The notes: generated from the sequence alone by a model not told the origin. DNA of 64,000 nucleotides from Kaistia algarum (GCF_026343945.1 NZ_JAPKNJ010000004.1:1-64000), one strand, 5' to 3'. Numbered from the stretch's first letter, positions 33,310-42,772 are shown. A program made the numbers and translations.

Positions 33310-36123
33310 ATGCGGTTTTTTCCAACCATCCTTCTCTTCGGAACGATCACGCTCTCGGCCGCCTCAGCGTCCGCCGCCGGCCTGCCCGCCATGTCCCCAG
33401 TTGCCCCGCCGAGCCTCGTCATGCTGGTGCGGGCGTCGAGCAACGAGGTCAAGGACCTGCTCACGCAGGCGACGCTGCTCATCGACGCGGGCCGACTGCA
33501 GGAGGCGAACGAGGAAGTCGACAAGGCGATCGAGCTCAACAGGACCGTCCGCGGCCCGAACGGAACCGCCATCGACCAGTTCGCGCGCGGAATGAAAGCG
33601 CGCATCCTGATGCAATCCGGTCAATATGATGCGGCCGAAACGCTGCTGAAGCAGCTCATCTTCGAGGCCGAATCGACGACCAGAAAGAGCCGCGATCCAA
33701 GTTCGATCCCGTTTTCGACGCTCGCCCAACTCTACATGCTGCAAGGTCGCTATGCCGAGGCCGAGCCACTGCTTCTGCGCGCGCGCGACATCATCCAGCG
33801 CGATGCGGGCAAGAACCATCCGGCGACGGCCGAGGCGATGAACGCGCTCGCGGCCTTCTATCTGCGAACCGGCCAAACAGCCAAGGCACAGACGATCCTG
33901 GAAGGCGTTCTGAAGATCTTCCAGCGCGGCAAGACCAAGGCCGACCGGCAATCCACGGCGGACGTCATGGTCAATCTCGGCAACGCCTACCAGTTCTCCG
34001 GCAATTACGAAAAGGCGCTCGATTATTTCAGCCAAGCCTACGAGCTCGATCTCGAATATCAGGGCGCTGACCACCCCAACACCAATCTCGCGCTGGGCAA
34101 TTACGGCGTCCTGCTCGGCATCATGGGCCGGTATGATGAGGCGGCCGTCGCGCTGGAGACCGTGCTCGAACAGACCCGGCTACGCTATGGCGACGACAAT
34201 CCGCTGACGGCCCATGTTGGCAACAATATCGGCTGGGTGGAGCTGTCGCGGAAGAACTATCCAAAGGCGATGGCGTATCTGCGCCCGGCGCTCGCCACCT
34301 ATCTGAACCATCGCGAACTGCAGAAAATTGGACCCAATGCCCGGGGCGCAGCCGTCAGCGAGCGCGAGGTGGCGCGCACCATCCTCGGCTTCCTGACGAC
34401 CGCCAACGCGCTTTCCCTCGCCGATCCAGCCGCGGCGCCAGGGCTGATGGACGAGGCCTTCCAGGCGGCGCAGCAGGTGCATCGCGGCAAGGCGGCAGAG
34501 GCGCTGGCGCTGACGACGGCGCGCTTTGCCGTCGGCGACACGCCGCTGGCGAACTTGATCCGCGAAAGGCAGGACCTTGCCGAACAGCACCGTACGCTGG
34601 AGGACCGCCTGACGGCGGCCTTCGGCATGCCGGAGGCGAAGCGGGACCTGAAGCAGGAGACGGCGGCGCGCGAACAGCTCGCCGCTACCGCTGATCGGAT
34701 CACGGCGATCAGCGCGGACATAGAGAAGGGATTCCCCGACTATGCCCGCCTCGCCGACCCGAAGCCGCTCAGCGTCACCGAGGCGCAGTCCCTGCTTGGC
34801 GAAAAGGAAGCGATAGCCTTGTTCGCACCCTTCGGCGGATCGAATGGCGAAGGCAGCTTTACCTTCGTGATCACCCGCGAAGGCGCGAAATGGCGCTCCG
34901 GCACCATCGGCCAGACGCAGATGACCGGCGCGGTGCAGGCGCTGCGCTGCGGCCTCGACATCGGCCAATGGAGCACGAAGGAAGGCAAGGCGAACTGTAT
35001 CCAGCTCGTCAATGCCGAGCCGCAAGGCAATGAACTCCCCTTCAATGCCGATCTTGCCTGGCATCTTTATACCGAATTGTTCGGCGAGCTGGCGCCCATG
35101 CTCTCCGGCAAGACGCTGCTCGTCGTCGCGCCCGATCCGCTAGCGAGCCTGCCCTTCCAGATCCTCGTCACAGCCCAGCCGGAAAAACCGTTTCCGCAAG
35201 GCGGCGACTATCGCCGCGTCGCTTTCCTAGCTCGCTCCAACGCCGTCGCCGTGCTGCCCTCGGCCGCATCGCTGCGCGGCGGAAGGGCCGGGGCAGCGAG
35301 CGACGCACCGAACCCCTATATCGGCTTCGGCGACCCGACACTGGTCGGCGGGCTTGATTGCCCGGAAACGCAGGTGCCCTCGACCTGCCCAAGCCTCACC
35401 GCGCCGCCCGAGGCGGGAGCGAGCCTCGTCGCGGTTGGCGAGGCGCGGATCGACAGCGTTTTGCGCGGCGGCGGCGAACTCGCCGATGTCGAGGCCGTGC
35501 GTGCACTCTGCCCGCTCCCGGAGACGGCTCTGGAACTCCAATGCGTCGCCGGCAGCGTCGATGCGGGGGCAAATGCCGTTCATGTCGGCGACCACGCCAC
35601 GGTTCCGGATGTGCTTGGCGCCCATCTCGACCAGTTCCGCATCGTGCATTTCGCCACCCACGGTTTGCTGGCCGGCGAGATGGCCAGCGACGATGGCACC
35701 GTATCGGAGCCGGCCCTCGTCATGACGCCGCCGCCGACGCCGACACCGGATAATGACGGCCTGCTACGCGCCAGCACGATCGCGACGCTGAAGCTCAACG
35801 CCGATTGGGTGGTGCTATCGGCCTGCAACACGGCGGCTGGATCGAGCCTTGGCGGCGAGGCCATGTCGGGATTGGCCAGCGCCTTCCTCTATGCCGGCGC
35901 CCGCGCGCTGCTCGTCTCGCACTGGCCGGTGCGCACCGATGCGGCGGTGCTGATCACAACCTCGGCCTTCTCGCATATGAAGGCGGATCCGAAGCTCGGA
36001 CGCGCCGAAGCGATCCGCGAGGCGATGACCGAATTGCTCGACGAGCCGTCCGGCGCCTATGCCCATCCGGCAATCTGGGCTCCCTTCGCGGTCGTCGGCG
36101 AGAGCGGCCCGGCGCGGCTTTGA
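33310..36123 (+). CDS. Exported TPR-CHAT (caspase-like) protein
   Basis: A 937-residue protein. A signal peptide (hydrophobic core FPTILLFGTITLSAASA, cleavage near residue 22) suggests the periplasm or beyond. Residues about 45-330 hold several tetratricopeptide repeats (for example ATAEAMNALAAFYLRTGQTA and QSTADVMVNLGNAYQFSGNY). The CHAT domain fills about 590-935, with the caspase-type dyad His784 in IVHFATHGLL and Cys839 in VVLSACNTAAG. CHAT proteins are separase/caspase-clan proteases or pseudoproteases. The protein lies tail to tail with the FecR-like gene, three bases apart. No CRISPR genes or gasdermin-like neighbour are present. The target is unknown. Confidence 0.88.
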   Translation: MRFFPTILLFGTITLSAASASAAGLPAMSPVAPPSLVMLVRASSNEVKDLLTQATLLIDAGRLQEANEEVDKAIELNRTVRGPNGTAIDQFARGMKARILMQSGQYDAAETLLKQLIFEAESTTRKSRDPSSIPFSTLAQLYMLQGRYAEAEPLLLRARDIIQRDAGKNHPATAEAMNALAAFYLRTGQTAKAQTILEGVLKIFQRGKTKADRQSTADVMVNLGNAYQFSGNYEKALDYFSQAYELDLEYQGADHPNTNLALGNYGVLLGIMGRYDEAAVALETVLEQTRLRYGDDNPLTAHVGNNIGWVELSRKNYPKAMAYLRPALATYLNHRELQKIGPNARGAAVSEREVARTILGFLTTANALSLADPAAAPGLMDEAFQAAQQVHRGKAAEALALTTARFAVGDTPLANLIRERQDLAEQHRTLEDRLTAAFGMPEAKRDLKQETAAREQLAATADRITAISADIEKGFPDYARLADPKPLSVTEAQSLLGEKEAIALFAPFGGSNGEGSFTFVITREGAKWRSGTIGQTQMTGAVQALRCGLDIGQWSTKEGKANCIQLVNAEPQGNELPFNADLAWHLYTELFGELAPMLSGKTLLVVAPDPLASLPFQILVTAQPEKPFPQGGDYRRVAFLARSNAVAVLPSAASLRGGRAGAASDAPNPYIGFGDPTLVGGLDCPETQVPSTCPSLTAPPEAGASLVAVGEARIDSVLRGGGELADVEAVRALCPLPETALELQCVAGSVDAGANAVHVGDHATVPDVLGAHLDQFRIVHFATHGLLAGEMASDDGTVSEPALVMTPPPTPTPDNDGLLRASTIATLKLNADWVVLSACNTAAGSSLGGEAMSGLASAFLYAGARALLVSHWPVRTDAAVLITTSAFSHMKADPKLGRAEAIREAMTELLDEPSGAYAHPAIWAPFAVVGESGPARL

Positions 36124-36126
36124 GTC

Positions 36127-37008
36127 TTACGGCATTGCGGGCGGGGGTGGCGGGCGCTTGCCGTCAATGAAAGCGAGGGTAAGCAGTTTCGCCGGCCGCG
36201 AAGTTCTGGCGTCGGGCGCTACATATTGCAGCGCCTCAAGGAGATAGGCCGGGTCCTTCGCCGCATACCAGGCCGCCGACGCCACGGCGCGGAGCGGCGC
36301 TGGGACGGCGGGGTCCGAGAACTCGGCCGGCAGGGGAGGCGCCTTTTTCGGCGCCACGAAAGTCAAGGTCTGACGAACGACGTCGGCGCCGGAGGCGATC
36401 TCGATTCGGTAGGTGCCTGCCTTCCAGTCGATTTCCGGGGTGGCCCACAATCCGCCCGACGCGCGGCCCTCCGCTACCCGCTTTGCGCCCTTCGCGAGAA
36501 TCTGGATGTCGACGGTTCGCGGCGTAGACCAGCCGATCGAAAGCTTGCGACGACCGGCGACCAGCGTCTGCGGCGTGGCAAACAGCGGCGCGATGAGCTC
36601 CTTGCCGTCGTCGCCGCGGATCGAAGCCGTGACCTGCTGGCGCTGTTCGTCGTCGAAGACCGCGACCGAGCCGCTGGTCCAGCTGAACAGCCCTGACCAG
36701 AACCCCTTCTCCGGCACTTCGGCGGTGATCGGAACGCTCTGGTTGGCCTGCGAGATCACCACCGGGTCATCGCGGCCGACGAGGCGCAGCGTAATGCTGC
36801 CCGTGGGGTCCCTTACCTGGATCAGGTCTCCGTTCAGGATCGGCTCGAGGATCGCGACCTTTTTCGGCACGCCGTCGCTGACGATCGAATATCCGTCGGC
36901 GCCGCGTTCGAAACTCTCCACATAGCCGATCTCGACGGCCTTGCCGCTCGCCAGTGCCGTTCCAGCCGAAAGGACGACCAGCGCCAGAGCCACGATCCAA
37001 CGGATCAT
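36127..37008 (-). CDS. FecR-like periplasmic protein
   Basis: A 293-residue exported protein with a signal peptide (IVALALVVLSAGTALA). Residues about 25-100 resemble the FecR domain: EPILNGDLIQVRDPTGSITLRL is the typical strand-turn-strand with a D-x-G-S-x-x-x-L-pattern. The middle (about 110-230) looks like a beta-rich, Ig-like domain, and the C-terminus is proline-rich. The remainder is not recognised. The start overlaps the CHASE2 gene stop by four bases (ATGA), so the two are made together and probably interact. Confidence 0.6.
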   Translation of the reverse strand: MIRWIVALALVVLSAGTALASGKAVEIGYVESFERGADGYSIVSDGVPKKVAILEPILNGDLIQVRDPTGSITLRLVGRDDPVVISQANQSVPITAEVPEKGFWSGLFSWTSGSVAVFDDEQRQQVTASIRGDDGKELIAPLFATPQTLVAGRRKLSIGWSTPRTVDIQILAKGAKRVAEGRASGGLWATPEIDWKAGTYRIEIASGADVVRQTLTFVAPKKAPPLPAEFSDPAVPAPLRAVASAAWYAAKDPAYLLEALQYVAPDARTSRPAKLLTLAFIDGKRPPPPPAMP

Positions 37009-38507
37009 TTCGTACCCCCCTCCCCGATGGACGGAACGTCATGCTGCATATCATCACGGTCGTGGCCGGACGCAATGGGCCGCGCGTGACCATGTGACTT
37101 CAGGATCCAGCGCCAGCCCTGGGCGCGAATGTCGCGCGCCATGGCGATCAGCGATTCCCCGATATCGTGCATCACCGCACCGACCGCTGGTACGGCGAGA
37201 TCGAGCATGACGCCGGATTTGAAGCGTCCGATCGACACGATCATCAGGAGCACGATGCCGAAGGCGAGCGCCCAGGCAGCAACGGTGGGACGCAGGAACG
37301 AGGTCAGAAGCGAGGCAGCGACGATGATCATCAGGCTGATTGCGAGCCGCTCGGCCGCCGATGGCTCGCGCGGCGTGCCGTTCTGCGTCAGCGCTTCGAC
37401 GGCATTGACCAGCAGCAACGAACCCGGCATGCGCCCGATCGGCGTGTCGTGCCAGTCTCCGCTGCCGGAGAAGCTGCCGCCGATGATCACGATGCGGCCG
37501 GCGATACCCGGCAGCGGCGCCCCCGGATCAGCTGCCAGCGCCAGACGGGCCGGTCGCACCGCGACGAGCTGCGTCTCGCCGCCAGCGGGGCTGTCGACCA
37601 GCGGTCCGAGGCCGACCGTGCCCTTCTCCCAGCCGACGCGGTAGATCACGCGCTTGCTGACATCCTCCGGCGCGACGGCGATCGGGATCGAGGCCGGCCA
37701 ATCGTCGAGTTCGCCTTCGCGCTCGACCGCGCGTGCGGCGCAATTCGCCGGGACGAAAGCAGCGAGGTTCCGGTCCATACGCTGCAGCGCCGGGGCGGGA
37801 ACGCCAGGCGGCGGCCCATGGATCGCCTGCCTCGCGATCATGGCTCCGGCAAGATGCATGGACGGCACGACCATGGGCCTGTTGCCCTCGCAGGCCTCGG
37901 CGAGAAGTCGCCAGCGCCGGATCTTGCCGTCGCCATCGCGTTCGAAGAGCGGCGAGGCAAAGACGATATTCGCCTTGCCCGCCACAGCGTCGTCATAGTC
38001 GGTCGGGCGCAACAGCGGCAGCTTCCCACTCGGCGTGTCGATCATCGAGCGGACGAGCACCAATGGGGGCGAGGTCGGCGCATAGGCGGCGAGAAAATCG
38101 TGGAGCGAGGCCTCCTCGTCCTTGTCGCCTGGAAAGGCGAGGTCGACATCGAGGAGGATCGCCAGCGGCCCGGACCCGGCCACGCGTTCGAGAAGCGCCT
38201 CGATCTTGCCGCGCGGAGTGACCAGAGGCCAGCCCCACTCCGCCCATGTCGCGTCATCGATGTCGAGAAAGGTGAAGGCCGGCGACGCGGCAATGCGGTC
38301 GGTTGTGCGTTCGGCAAGGCGGATCATCCGGTCTGCGGTATCGTCAGCGACGCGGCGGACGATCAGCAGGGTCGGCGGCTGGAAGGCGAGCAGTGCGATC
38401 TCGATCAGGATGCCGAGCAGGATCGATATCGACAGCTCGAAGAGCACCGGATGGCGCGTCTTCCAGGACCCGAGCTGATTCCAGGCTCCGAGCGCCGCAA
38501 TCCGCAT
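37005..38507 (-). CDS. CHASE2 sensor membrane protein without output domain
   Basis: A 500-residue membrane protein. One transmembrane segment (about 22-42) is followed by a large periplasmic CHASE2 domain (about 50-380), recognised by AFTFLDIDDATWAEWGWPL near its start, ILLDVDLAFPG and GRIVIIGGSFSGSGDWHDTPIGRMPGSLL near its end. Two to three more membrane segments follow (about 388-447). The last 60 residues are short and polar, with no kinase, cyclase or GGDEF domain. CHASE2 normally feeds such an output. The ATG at 38507 has GGAG before it; the 19-codon extension to 38564 is unlikely. It is operonic with the FecR-like gene. Confidence 0.82.
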   Translation of the reverse strand: MRIAALGAWNQLGSWKTRHPVLFELSISILLGILIEIALLAFQPPTLLIVRRVADDTADRMIRLAERTTDRIAASPAFTFLDIDDATWAEWGWPLVTPRGKIEALLERVAGSGPLAILLDVDLAFPGDKDEEASLHDFLAAYAPTSPPLVLVRSMIDTPSGKLPLLRPTDYDDAVAGKANIVFASPLFERDGDGKIRRWRLLAEACEGNRPMVVPSMHLAGAMIARQAIHGPPPGVPAPALQRMDRNLAAFVPANCAARAVEREGELDDWPASIPIAVAPEDVSKRVIYRVGWEKGTVGLGPLVDSPAGGETQLVAVRPARLALAADPGAPLPGIAGRIVIIGGSFSGSGDWHDTPIGRMPGSLLLVNAVEALTQNGTPREPSAAERLAISLMIIVAASLLTSFLRPTVAAWALAFGIVLLMIVSIGRFKSGVMLDLAVPAVGAVMHDIGESLIAMARDIRAQGWRWILKSHGHARPIASGHDRDDMQHDVPSIGEGGTK

Positions 38508-38610
38508 CCGACGTCTCCCCCATTCCGGCGGATCAACGCTGCGACAGCTTCGCGCTGACTTCAAGCACGAAGGTAGATCGCCGCGCCGTCACCGCCGGGG
38601 AGACTAAGAC

Positions 38611-38769
38611 TCAGAGGCGGACGCCGCCAAAGAGCCAGACCAGAATGAGGATGATCAGAATGAGCCCGAGGACACCGCCCAGTCCGCGTCCGCCATGGCG
38701 GCTATAGCCATAATAGCCGCCGCCGCCGAATAGCAGGATCAACACTATGACCAGCAGAATCATCGACAT
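38611..38769 (-). CDS. DUF3309 small membrane protein
   Basis: A 52-residue protein read directly from the sequence: MSMILLVIVLILLFGGGGYY, then GYSRHGGRGLGGV, then a second hydrophobic stretch ending VWLFGGVRL. The glycine-tyrosine-rich turn between two hydrophobic segments is the DUF3309 pattern. Members are small membrane proteins with no known function, often linked to envelope stress. It starts at 38769 after GAGGG and ends 104 bases before the CHASE2 start. Confidence 0.8.
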   Translation of the reverse strand: MSMILLVIVLILLFGGGGYYGYSRHGGRGLGGVLGLILIILILVWLFGGVRL

Positions 38770-38907
38770 ACCAAGCCCTCCTTGGGCATTCCCTCGCGCC
38801 GGGGTTCCGGCATGAGGATGAGACGGGTTGTGGCGCGGGCGTCAGGACTGAGGCCCTGGATCGCGTTGCTCGCATGCGCGGCGCTCGACAGAACGGGCGC
38901 GCAGTCC

Positions 38908-39159
38908 CTAGGCGGAAAAATGGGTCGCGGCATAGGCTGCGGCCGCGACCACCGCGAAGACCGCGGAAAACCTCATGCACAACATACCGTAACGCAGCGC
39001 GAACTGACGCCGGCTGACGCCCGTCGGCGGCGCGGCTGCATCCGCCAGGACCAGCTTGTCCTCGCGCCGGAAATGCTCGGCGGCAACCGCCGCGACCGTC
39101 GCGCAGATCGCGCCGGCAACAGCCATGGCTACCGCGCCATAGAAGATGTTCATCAACAT
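38908..39159 (-). CDS. Small two-helix membrane protein, unknown
   Basis: An 83-residue protein with two hydrophobic segments, MNIFYGAVAMAVAGAICATVAAVA at the N-terminus and FSAVFAVVAAAAYAATHF at the C-terminus, joined by a charged loop. No family is recognised. The ATG at 39159 or 39153 could be the start, and the ribosome site is poor. Codon usage looks normal. It stands alone between the DUF3309 gene and the sugar operon. Confidence 0.45.
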   Translation of the reverse strand: MLMNIFYGAVAMAVAGAICATVAAVAAEHFRREDKLVLADAAAPPTGVSRRQFALRYGMLCMRFSAVFAVVAAAAYAATHFSA

Positions 39160-39281
39160 TGTGGGGAATTCCGATGGGGCATTGGCCGCTACAAGCGACC
39201 GCCCCCGACCTGCCTGCCCAAACAACGCGGCAATGGCCCCCTGGTTCCAACCTCAGCCATCAGAGGACGAAGTTCTTCCCG

Positions 39282-40268
39282 TCAGCGGTCCTCGACGATC
39301 CGCAGATAGGCGGCCGTCACGAGCAGCACGATCAGGCCGAACAGGATCCGGCGCGCCCCTTCGGGCATTTGCAGGATGGTGAGCAACGTCGTCAGCACGG
39401 TCAGGATCAGGGCGCCGATGATGGTGCCGGTATAGCCGCCGCGCCCGCCGAAGATCGAGGTGCCGCCGATCACAGCCGCGGCGACGGAGGGCAGAACCAG
39501 CGGATCGGCGAGCGACAGCGACGGCGCCTTGATCAGTCCGACATAGAGCAGCCCGGCGATACCGGCCAGAAGCGATGAGCCGACATAGAGCGTCAAAATG
39601 ACCTGCCAGTAGACGACGCCTGAGAGCCGCGCCGCGCGCTCATTGTCGCCGACTGCATAGAGCAGCCGGCCGAAGCCGGTGCGGTTCAGCACGAAGAGGA
39701 TCAGCGCCGCGACGGGAATAAACAGCAGGAGGGCGTTCGGGAAACCGCCCGTAGTCCCAGTGCCGAGCCAGGCGAGGCCGGGCGGCACCTTGGTTCCGGT
39801 GGCGATGACTGTGCGCTGGTAGACCTGCAAGCATCCAATTCCGACGAGGCTGGTGCCGAGCGTCATGATCAGCGGGTGAACGCGGAAGATGCCGACGCCG
39901 ATGCCATTGGCAAGGCCGATCAAGAGAGCTGGGACAAGTGCGATCGCGATACCGATGACCGGGCCATGCTCGGCCGCCTGGGTGGAGACGATGAAGGCCG
40001 CCATAGTCGCGACCGTGCCGACCGAAAGATCAATGCCACCGGTGAGCATCGCCATGGTCTGGCAGCCGGCGAGAATCGCGAGCGGAATCGCGAACTTCAC
40101 CGTATTGGCGATCCAGCGCTCATTGACGATGCCGGGCCGCAGGATCTGCAGCACGACGACCAGCAGGACGAGCAGAATGACGAGCGGAACCAGCGGCCGG
40201 TCGCTCATGAAGCGGCGGACGCGTTTGCCAAGGGGCACGGTCTCGGCTGGGACGGATGTCGCGCTCAT
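39282..40268 (-). CDS. Sugar ABC transporter permease 2 (RbsC type)
   Basis: A 328-residue CUT2 permease. It shows GGIDLSVGTVATMAAF, AVGDNERAARLSGVVYWQ and GGTSIFGGRGGYTGTIIGA, the diagnostic blocks. It is the last gene of the RpiR-linked operon and has a paralogous permease just upstream, so the transporter probably uses a permease heterodimer, less usual for CUT2 systems, which are often homodimeric. Confidence 0.88.
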   Translation of the reverse strand: MSATSVPAETVPLGKRVRRFMSDRPLVPLVILLVLLVVVLQILRPGIVNERWIANTVKFAIPLAILAGCQTMAMLTGGIDLSVGTVATMAAFIVSTQAAEHGPVIGIAIALVPALLIGLANGIGVGIFRVHPLIMTLGTSLVGIGCLQVYQRTVIATGTKVPPGLAWLGTGTTGGFPNALLLFIPVAALILFVLNRTGFGRLLYAVGDNERAARLSGVVYWQVILTLYVGSSLLAGIAGLLYVGLIKAPSLSLADPLVLPSVAAAVIGGTSIFGGRGGYTGTIIGALILTVLTTLLTILQMPEGARRILFGLIVLLVTAAYLRIVEDR

Positions 40269-40281
40269 GAAAGACCTCCCC

Positions 40282-41256
40282 TCATCTCGCCTTGCTGCGC
40301 ATCGCGATGAACGCGCCGAACATCACCACCACCACCATGATGAGCCCCTCGATGATGGAGGTCGCGTTCGGATCGACCGCCAGCAGTGTCAGGTCGGTGC
40401 GGACCAGGCGCAGCACGATCACCGCGATGATCGGACCGAGCAGACCGCCCCGCCCGCCGCCAAGCGTGACCCCGCCGAGCACGACGGCCGCGACGGATGC
40501 AAGCAGATAGGGTCCGGGGATCGGCGCGCCGATGCCGGTCGAGAGCGTCAGGGACAATCCGCCCATGGCGGCGAAGAGGCCGCCAAAGGCATAGGCGGCG
40601 ATCTTGGTCCGCGCCACGGAGACGCCGCTGCGGAACGCGGCGAGTTCGCTGGAGCCGATGGCGTACATGGAAAGGCCAAGCTGCGAGCGGCGCAAGGGAA
40701 CCCAGACGACGACCAGGCAGACAACGAGCACAATCAGGGCCTTCGGAACCCAGGCTGTGACGCTCTCGGGCAGGAAGGGGATCGGCACGGTTCCAACGAT
40801 CATCGCCTTCAGCCATTCGGCCGCCGCGCCGCCGGGCGCGCCTAGAATGAGCAGCGCCACGCCTTGGAAAACGAACAAGGTCGAGAGCGTCACGACAATG
40901 TCCGGCACGCGCGTGACGACAATCAGGACGCCGTTCAGGGCGCCGAGGCCGAGCCCGAGCAACAGCACGAAGGGCACGACGAAGAGCGCATAGGATTCGC
41001 TGGCGCCATTCATCATCGCCGCCGCCGTGACCGAGGTCACGGCCATCATCGCCGCTACGGAAAGGTCGATGCCGCCGGCGATCACCACGACGGTCTGCGC
41101 GGCAACCGCGAACGCATAGGGAAGCACGGCGCGCATCAGCGAGCCGAAATCACCCGCGCCATAATCCGGCTGGATCAGCCGGGTCGTGACAGCCAGCGCC
41201 AGGAAAAGAAAGATGAGGCCGGCGACCCAGCCATTGCGGCGGATGAGGCGGGTCAT
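40282..41256 (-). CDS. Sugar ABC transporter permease 1 (RbsC type)
   Basis: A 324-residue CUT2 permease with GGIDLSVAAMMAVTSV, AIGSSELAAFRSGVSV and LGGVTLGGGRGGLLGPIIAV. About eight to ten membrane segments. Its start overlaps the ATPase stop by four bases (ATGA), and its stop lies 13 bases before the next permease gene, so the three are co-translated. Confidence 0.88.
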   Translation of the reverse strand: MTRLIRRNGWVAGLIFLFLALAVTTRLIQPDYGAGDFGSLMRAVLPYAFAVAAQTVVVIAGGIDLSVAAMMAVTSVTAAAMMNGASESYALFVVPFVLLLGLGLGALNGVLIVVTRVPDIVVTLSTLFVFQGVALLILGAPGGAAAEWLKAMIVGTVPIPFLPESVTAWVPKALIVLVVCLVVVWVPLRRSQLGLSMYAIGSSELAAFRSGVSVARTKIAAYAFGGLFAAMGGLSLTLSTGIGAPIPGPYLLASVAAVVLGGVTLGGGRGGLLGPIIAVIVLRLVRTDLTLLAVDPNATSIIEGLIMVVVVMFGAFIAMRSKAR

Positions 41257-42743
41257 GACGCCGCCCTGCTCTGGCGCGGCAATCCATAGGCGGCACGTGT
41301 CAGTGCCGCCTCGTCCGCGATCTCGATCGGCAGGATATCGACCACGCGGCCGCCGAAGATGACGATGGCGCGATCGCAGACGCGCTGCACCTCCTCCAGT
41401 TCGGAGGTGTAGTAGAGGACGGAAAAACCCTGATCCGCGAGTTCGCGCATCAACCGGTAGATCTCACGCTTGGTGCGCACGTCGATGCCCCGCGTCGGGT
41501 CGAAGCACAGGATGGTGCGCGTCCCCGCGGCGATCCAGCGGGCAATGGTCACCTTCTGCTGGTTGCCGCCGGAGAGGCGCTGGACCTCGCGTTGCGCCCG
41601 CGTGTCGATCTGCAGCCGCGCGATCGCGGCGCTGACGGTCTCGCGCTCGCGCTTGAGCGGGATCGGGCCCCAGCGACGAAAGGGCGCGCTGAAGGGCAGC
41701 GCGATATTCTCCCGCACCGAGCGGTGCATCAGCAGCGCCTCGGAGCGATCGCCGGGCACGAGCGCGAGGCCGGCGCGGATCGCATCGGCGGGATGGGCGA
41801 AGCGCATGCCTACCCCGTCAACCTCGATCGTTCCGCCCGAGGGAAGGCGGGCGCCGGCCAACGCTTCGAACAACTCGTCCTGACCCTGCCCTTCCAGCGC
41901 CACGACACCCGCCACCTCGCCATGGGCCAGATCGAAGGAGACATCCTCCAGCTTGCCGACGGACAGGTTGCGCACGACGAGGCGGGGCGTACCGGAGGGC
42001 GCGGCATGACGTATTTCCGAAGGCGCGAAGGTCTTGGTCTTCTCGATTTTTCCACCGAGCATCAAGTCGACGATGCGTTCCTCGACGCCCGGCTCGATCT
42101 GGACGACGCCGACGGTCTCGCCATCGCGCAGCACGGTGGCGCGGTCGCACATCGCCGCGATCTCGACGAAGCGGTGCGAGATGAAGATCACCGACCGACC
42201 AGTCTCGCTCTGACGACGGACGACGTCGATGACACGCTCGGCCAGATCGGCCGGCAGCGCCGCCGTCATCTCGTCGAGCAGCAGTACGTCAGGTTCGACG
42301 GCGAGCGCACGGGCGAGATCCAGCACCCGCTGGATCGCGAGCGGCACGTCGCGCGCCACGACGGACAGATCGAGGTCAGGCACGCCGAGTTCGCGCACCC
42401 ACTGCGCGAAGGGCTCGACCGGCGTGCGCGTCAGCCGGAGATTGGAGGCGATGTCGAGATCGGGGATCAGCGAGGGTTCCTGATAGACCGGAACCAGCCC
42501 GGCCCGGCGCGCGGCGGCCGGCGAATGAAAGTCGCGCGCCTCGCCGCGGATCAGGATACGGCCGCCATTCGGCCGGACGGCACCGGTCAGGATCTTGACC
42601 AGCGTCGATTTGCCGGCGCCGTTCGCCCCCATGAGCGCATGTACCTCGCCTGGCAGCACCGAGAGCGAGGCATTGCGCAGCGCGGCGACGGCGCCGTAGT
42701 TCTTCGCGACGCCGGTGGCGTCCAGGAGGGGATTGGATGTCAC
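41253..42743 (-). CDS. Sugar ABC transporter double ATPase (RbsA type) with one degenerate site
   Basis: A 496-residue fused double ATPase. Domain 1 has Walker A GANGAGKST and a full Walker B with Glu (LLLDEMTAAL), but its signature is degraded to VPLAIQRVLDLARAL. Domain 2 has a normal signature (LSGGNQQKVTIARWI) but its Walker B reads ILCFDPTRGIDV, with the catalytic Glu missing. In the assembled pair, domain 1 Walker motifs face the good domain 2 signature and make one competent site; the other site should be inactive. The GTG at 42743 is the best start (VTSNPLLDATGVAKNYG follows); the 56-codon extension is a shadow. Confidence 0.88.
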   Translation of the reverse strand: MTSNPLLDATGVAKNYGAVAALRNASLSVLPGEVHALMGANGAGKSTLVKILTGAVRPNGGRILIRGEARDFHSPAAARRAGLVPVYQEPSLIPDLDIASNLRLTRTPVEPFAQWVRELGVPDLDLSVVARDVPLAIQRVLDLARALAVEPDVLLLDEMTAALPADLAERVIDVVRRQSETGRSVIFISHRFVEIAAMCDRATVLRDGETVGVVQIEPGVEERIVDLMLGGKIEKTKTFAPSEIRHAAPSGTPRLVVRNLSVGKLEDVSFDLAHGEVAGVVALEGQGQDELFEALAGARLPSGGTIEVDGVGMRFAHPADAIRAGLALVPGDRSEALLMHRSVRENIALPFSAPFRRWGPIPLKRERETVSAAIARLQIDTRAQREVQRLSGGNQQKVTIARWIAAGTRTILCFDPTRGIDVRTKREIYRLMRELADQGFSVLYYTSELEEVQRVCDRAIVIFGGRVVDILPIEIADEAALTRAAYGLPRQSRAAS

Positions 42744-42772
42744 GGGCCGTTCCGCGCCGGTCGATTTTGAGG

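Noticed and set aside
33310..36123. Reading the TPR-CHAT protein as a CRISPR-guided Craspase or gasdermin-activating protease
   Set aside because: It has a signal peptide, and there is no CRISPR array, Cas gene or gasdermin-like gene in the window.
37005..38507. Calling the CHASE2 protein an adenylate cyclase
   Set aside because: No cyclase domain follows the last membrane helix; only a short polar tail remains.
41592..42770. 392-codon plus-strand frame opposite the RbsA-type ATPase
   Set aside because: Antisense shadow of a double ATPase with complete motifs.
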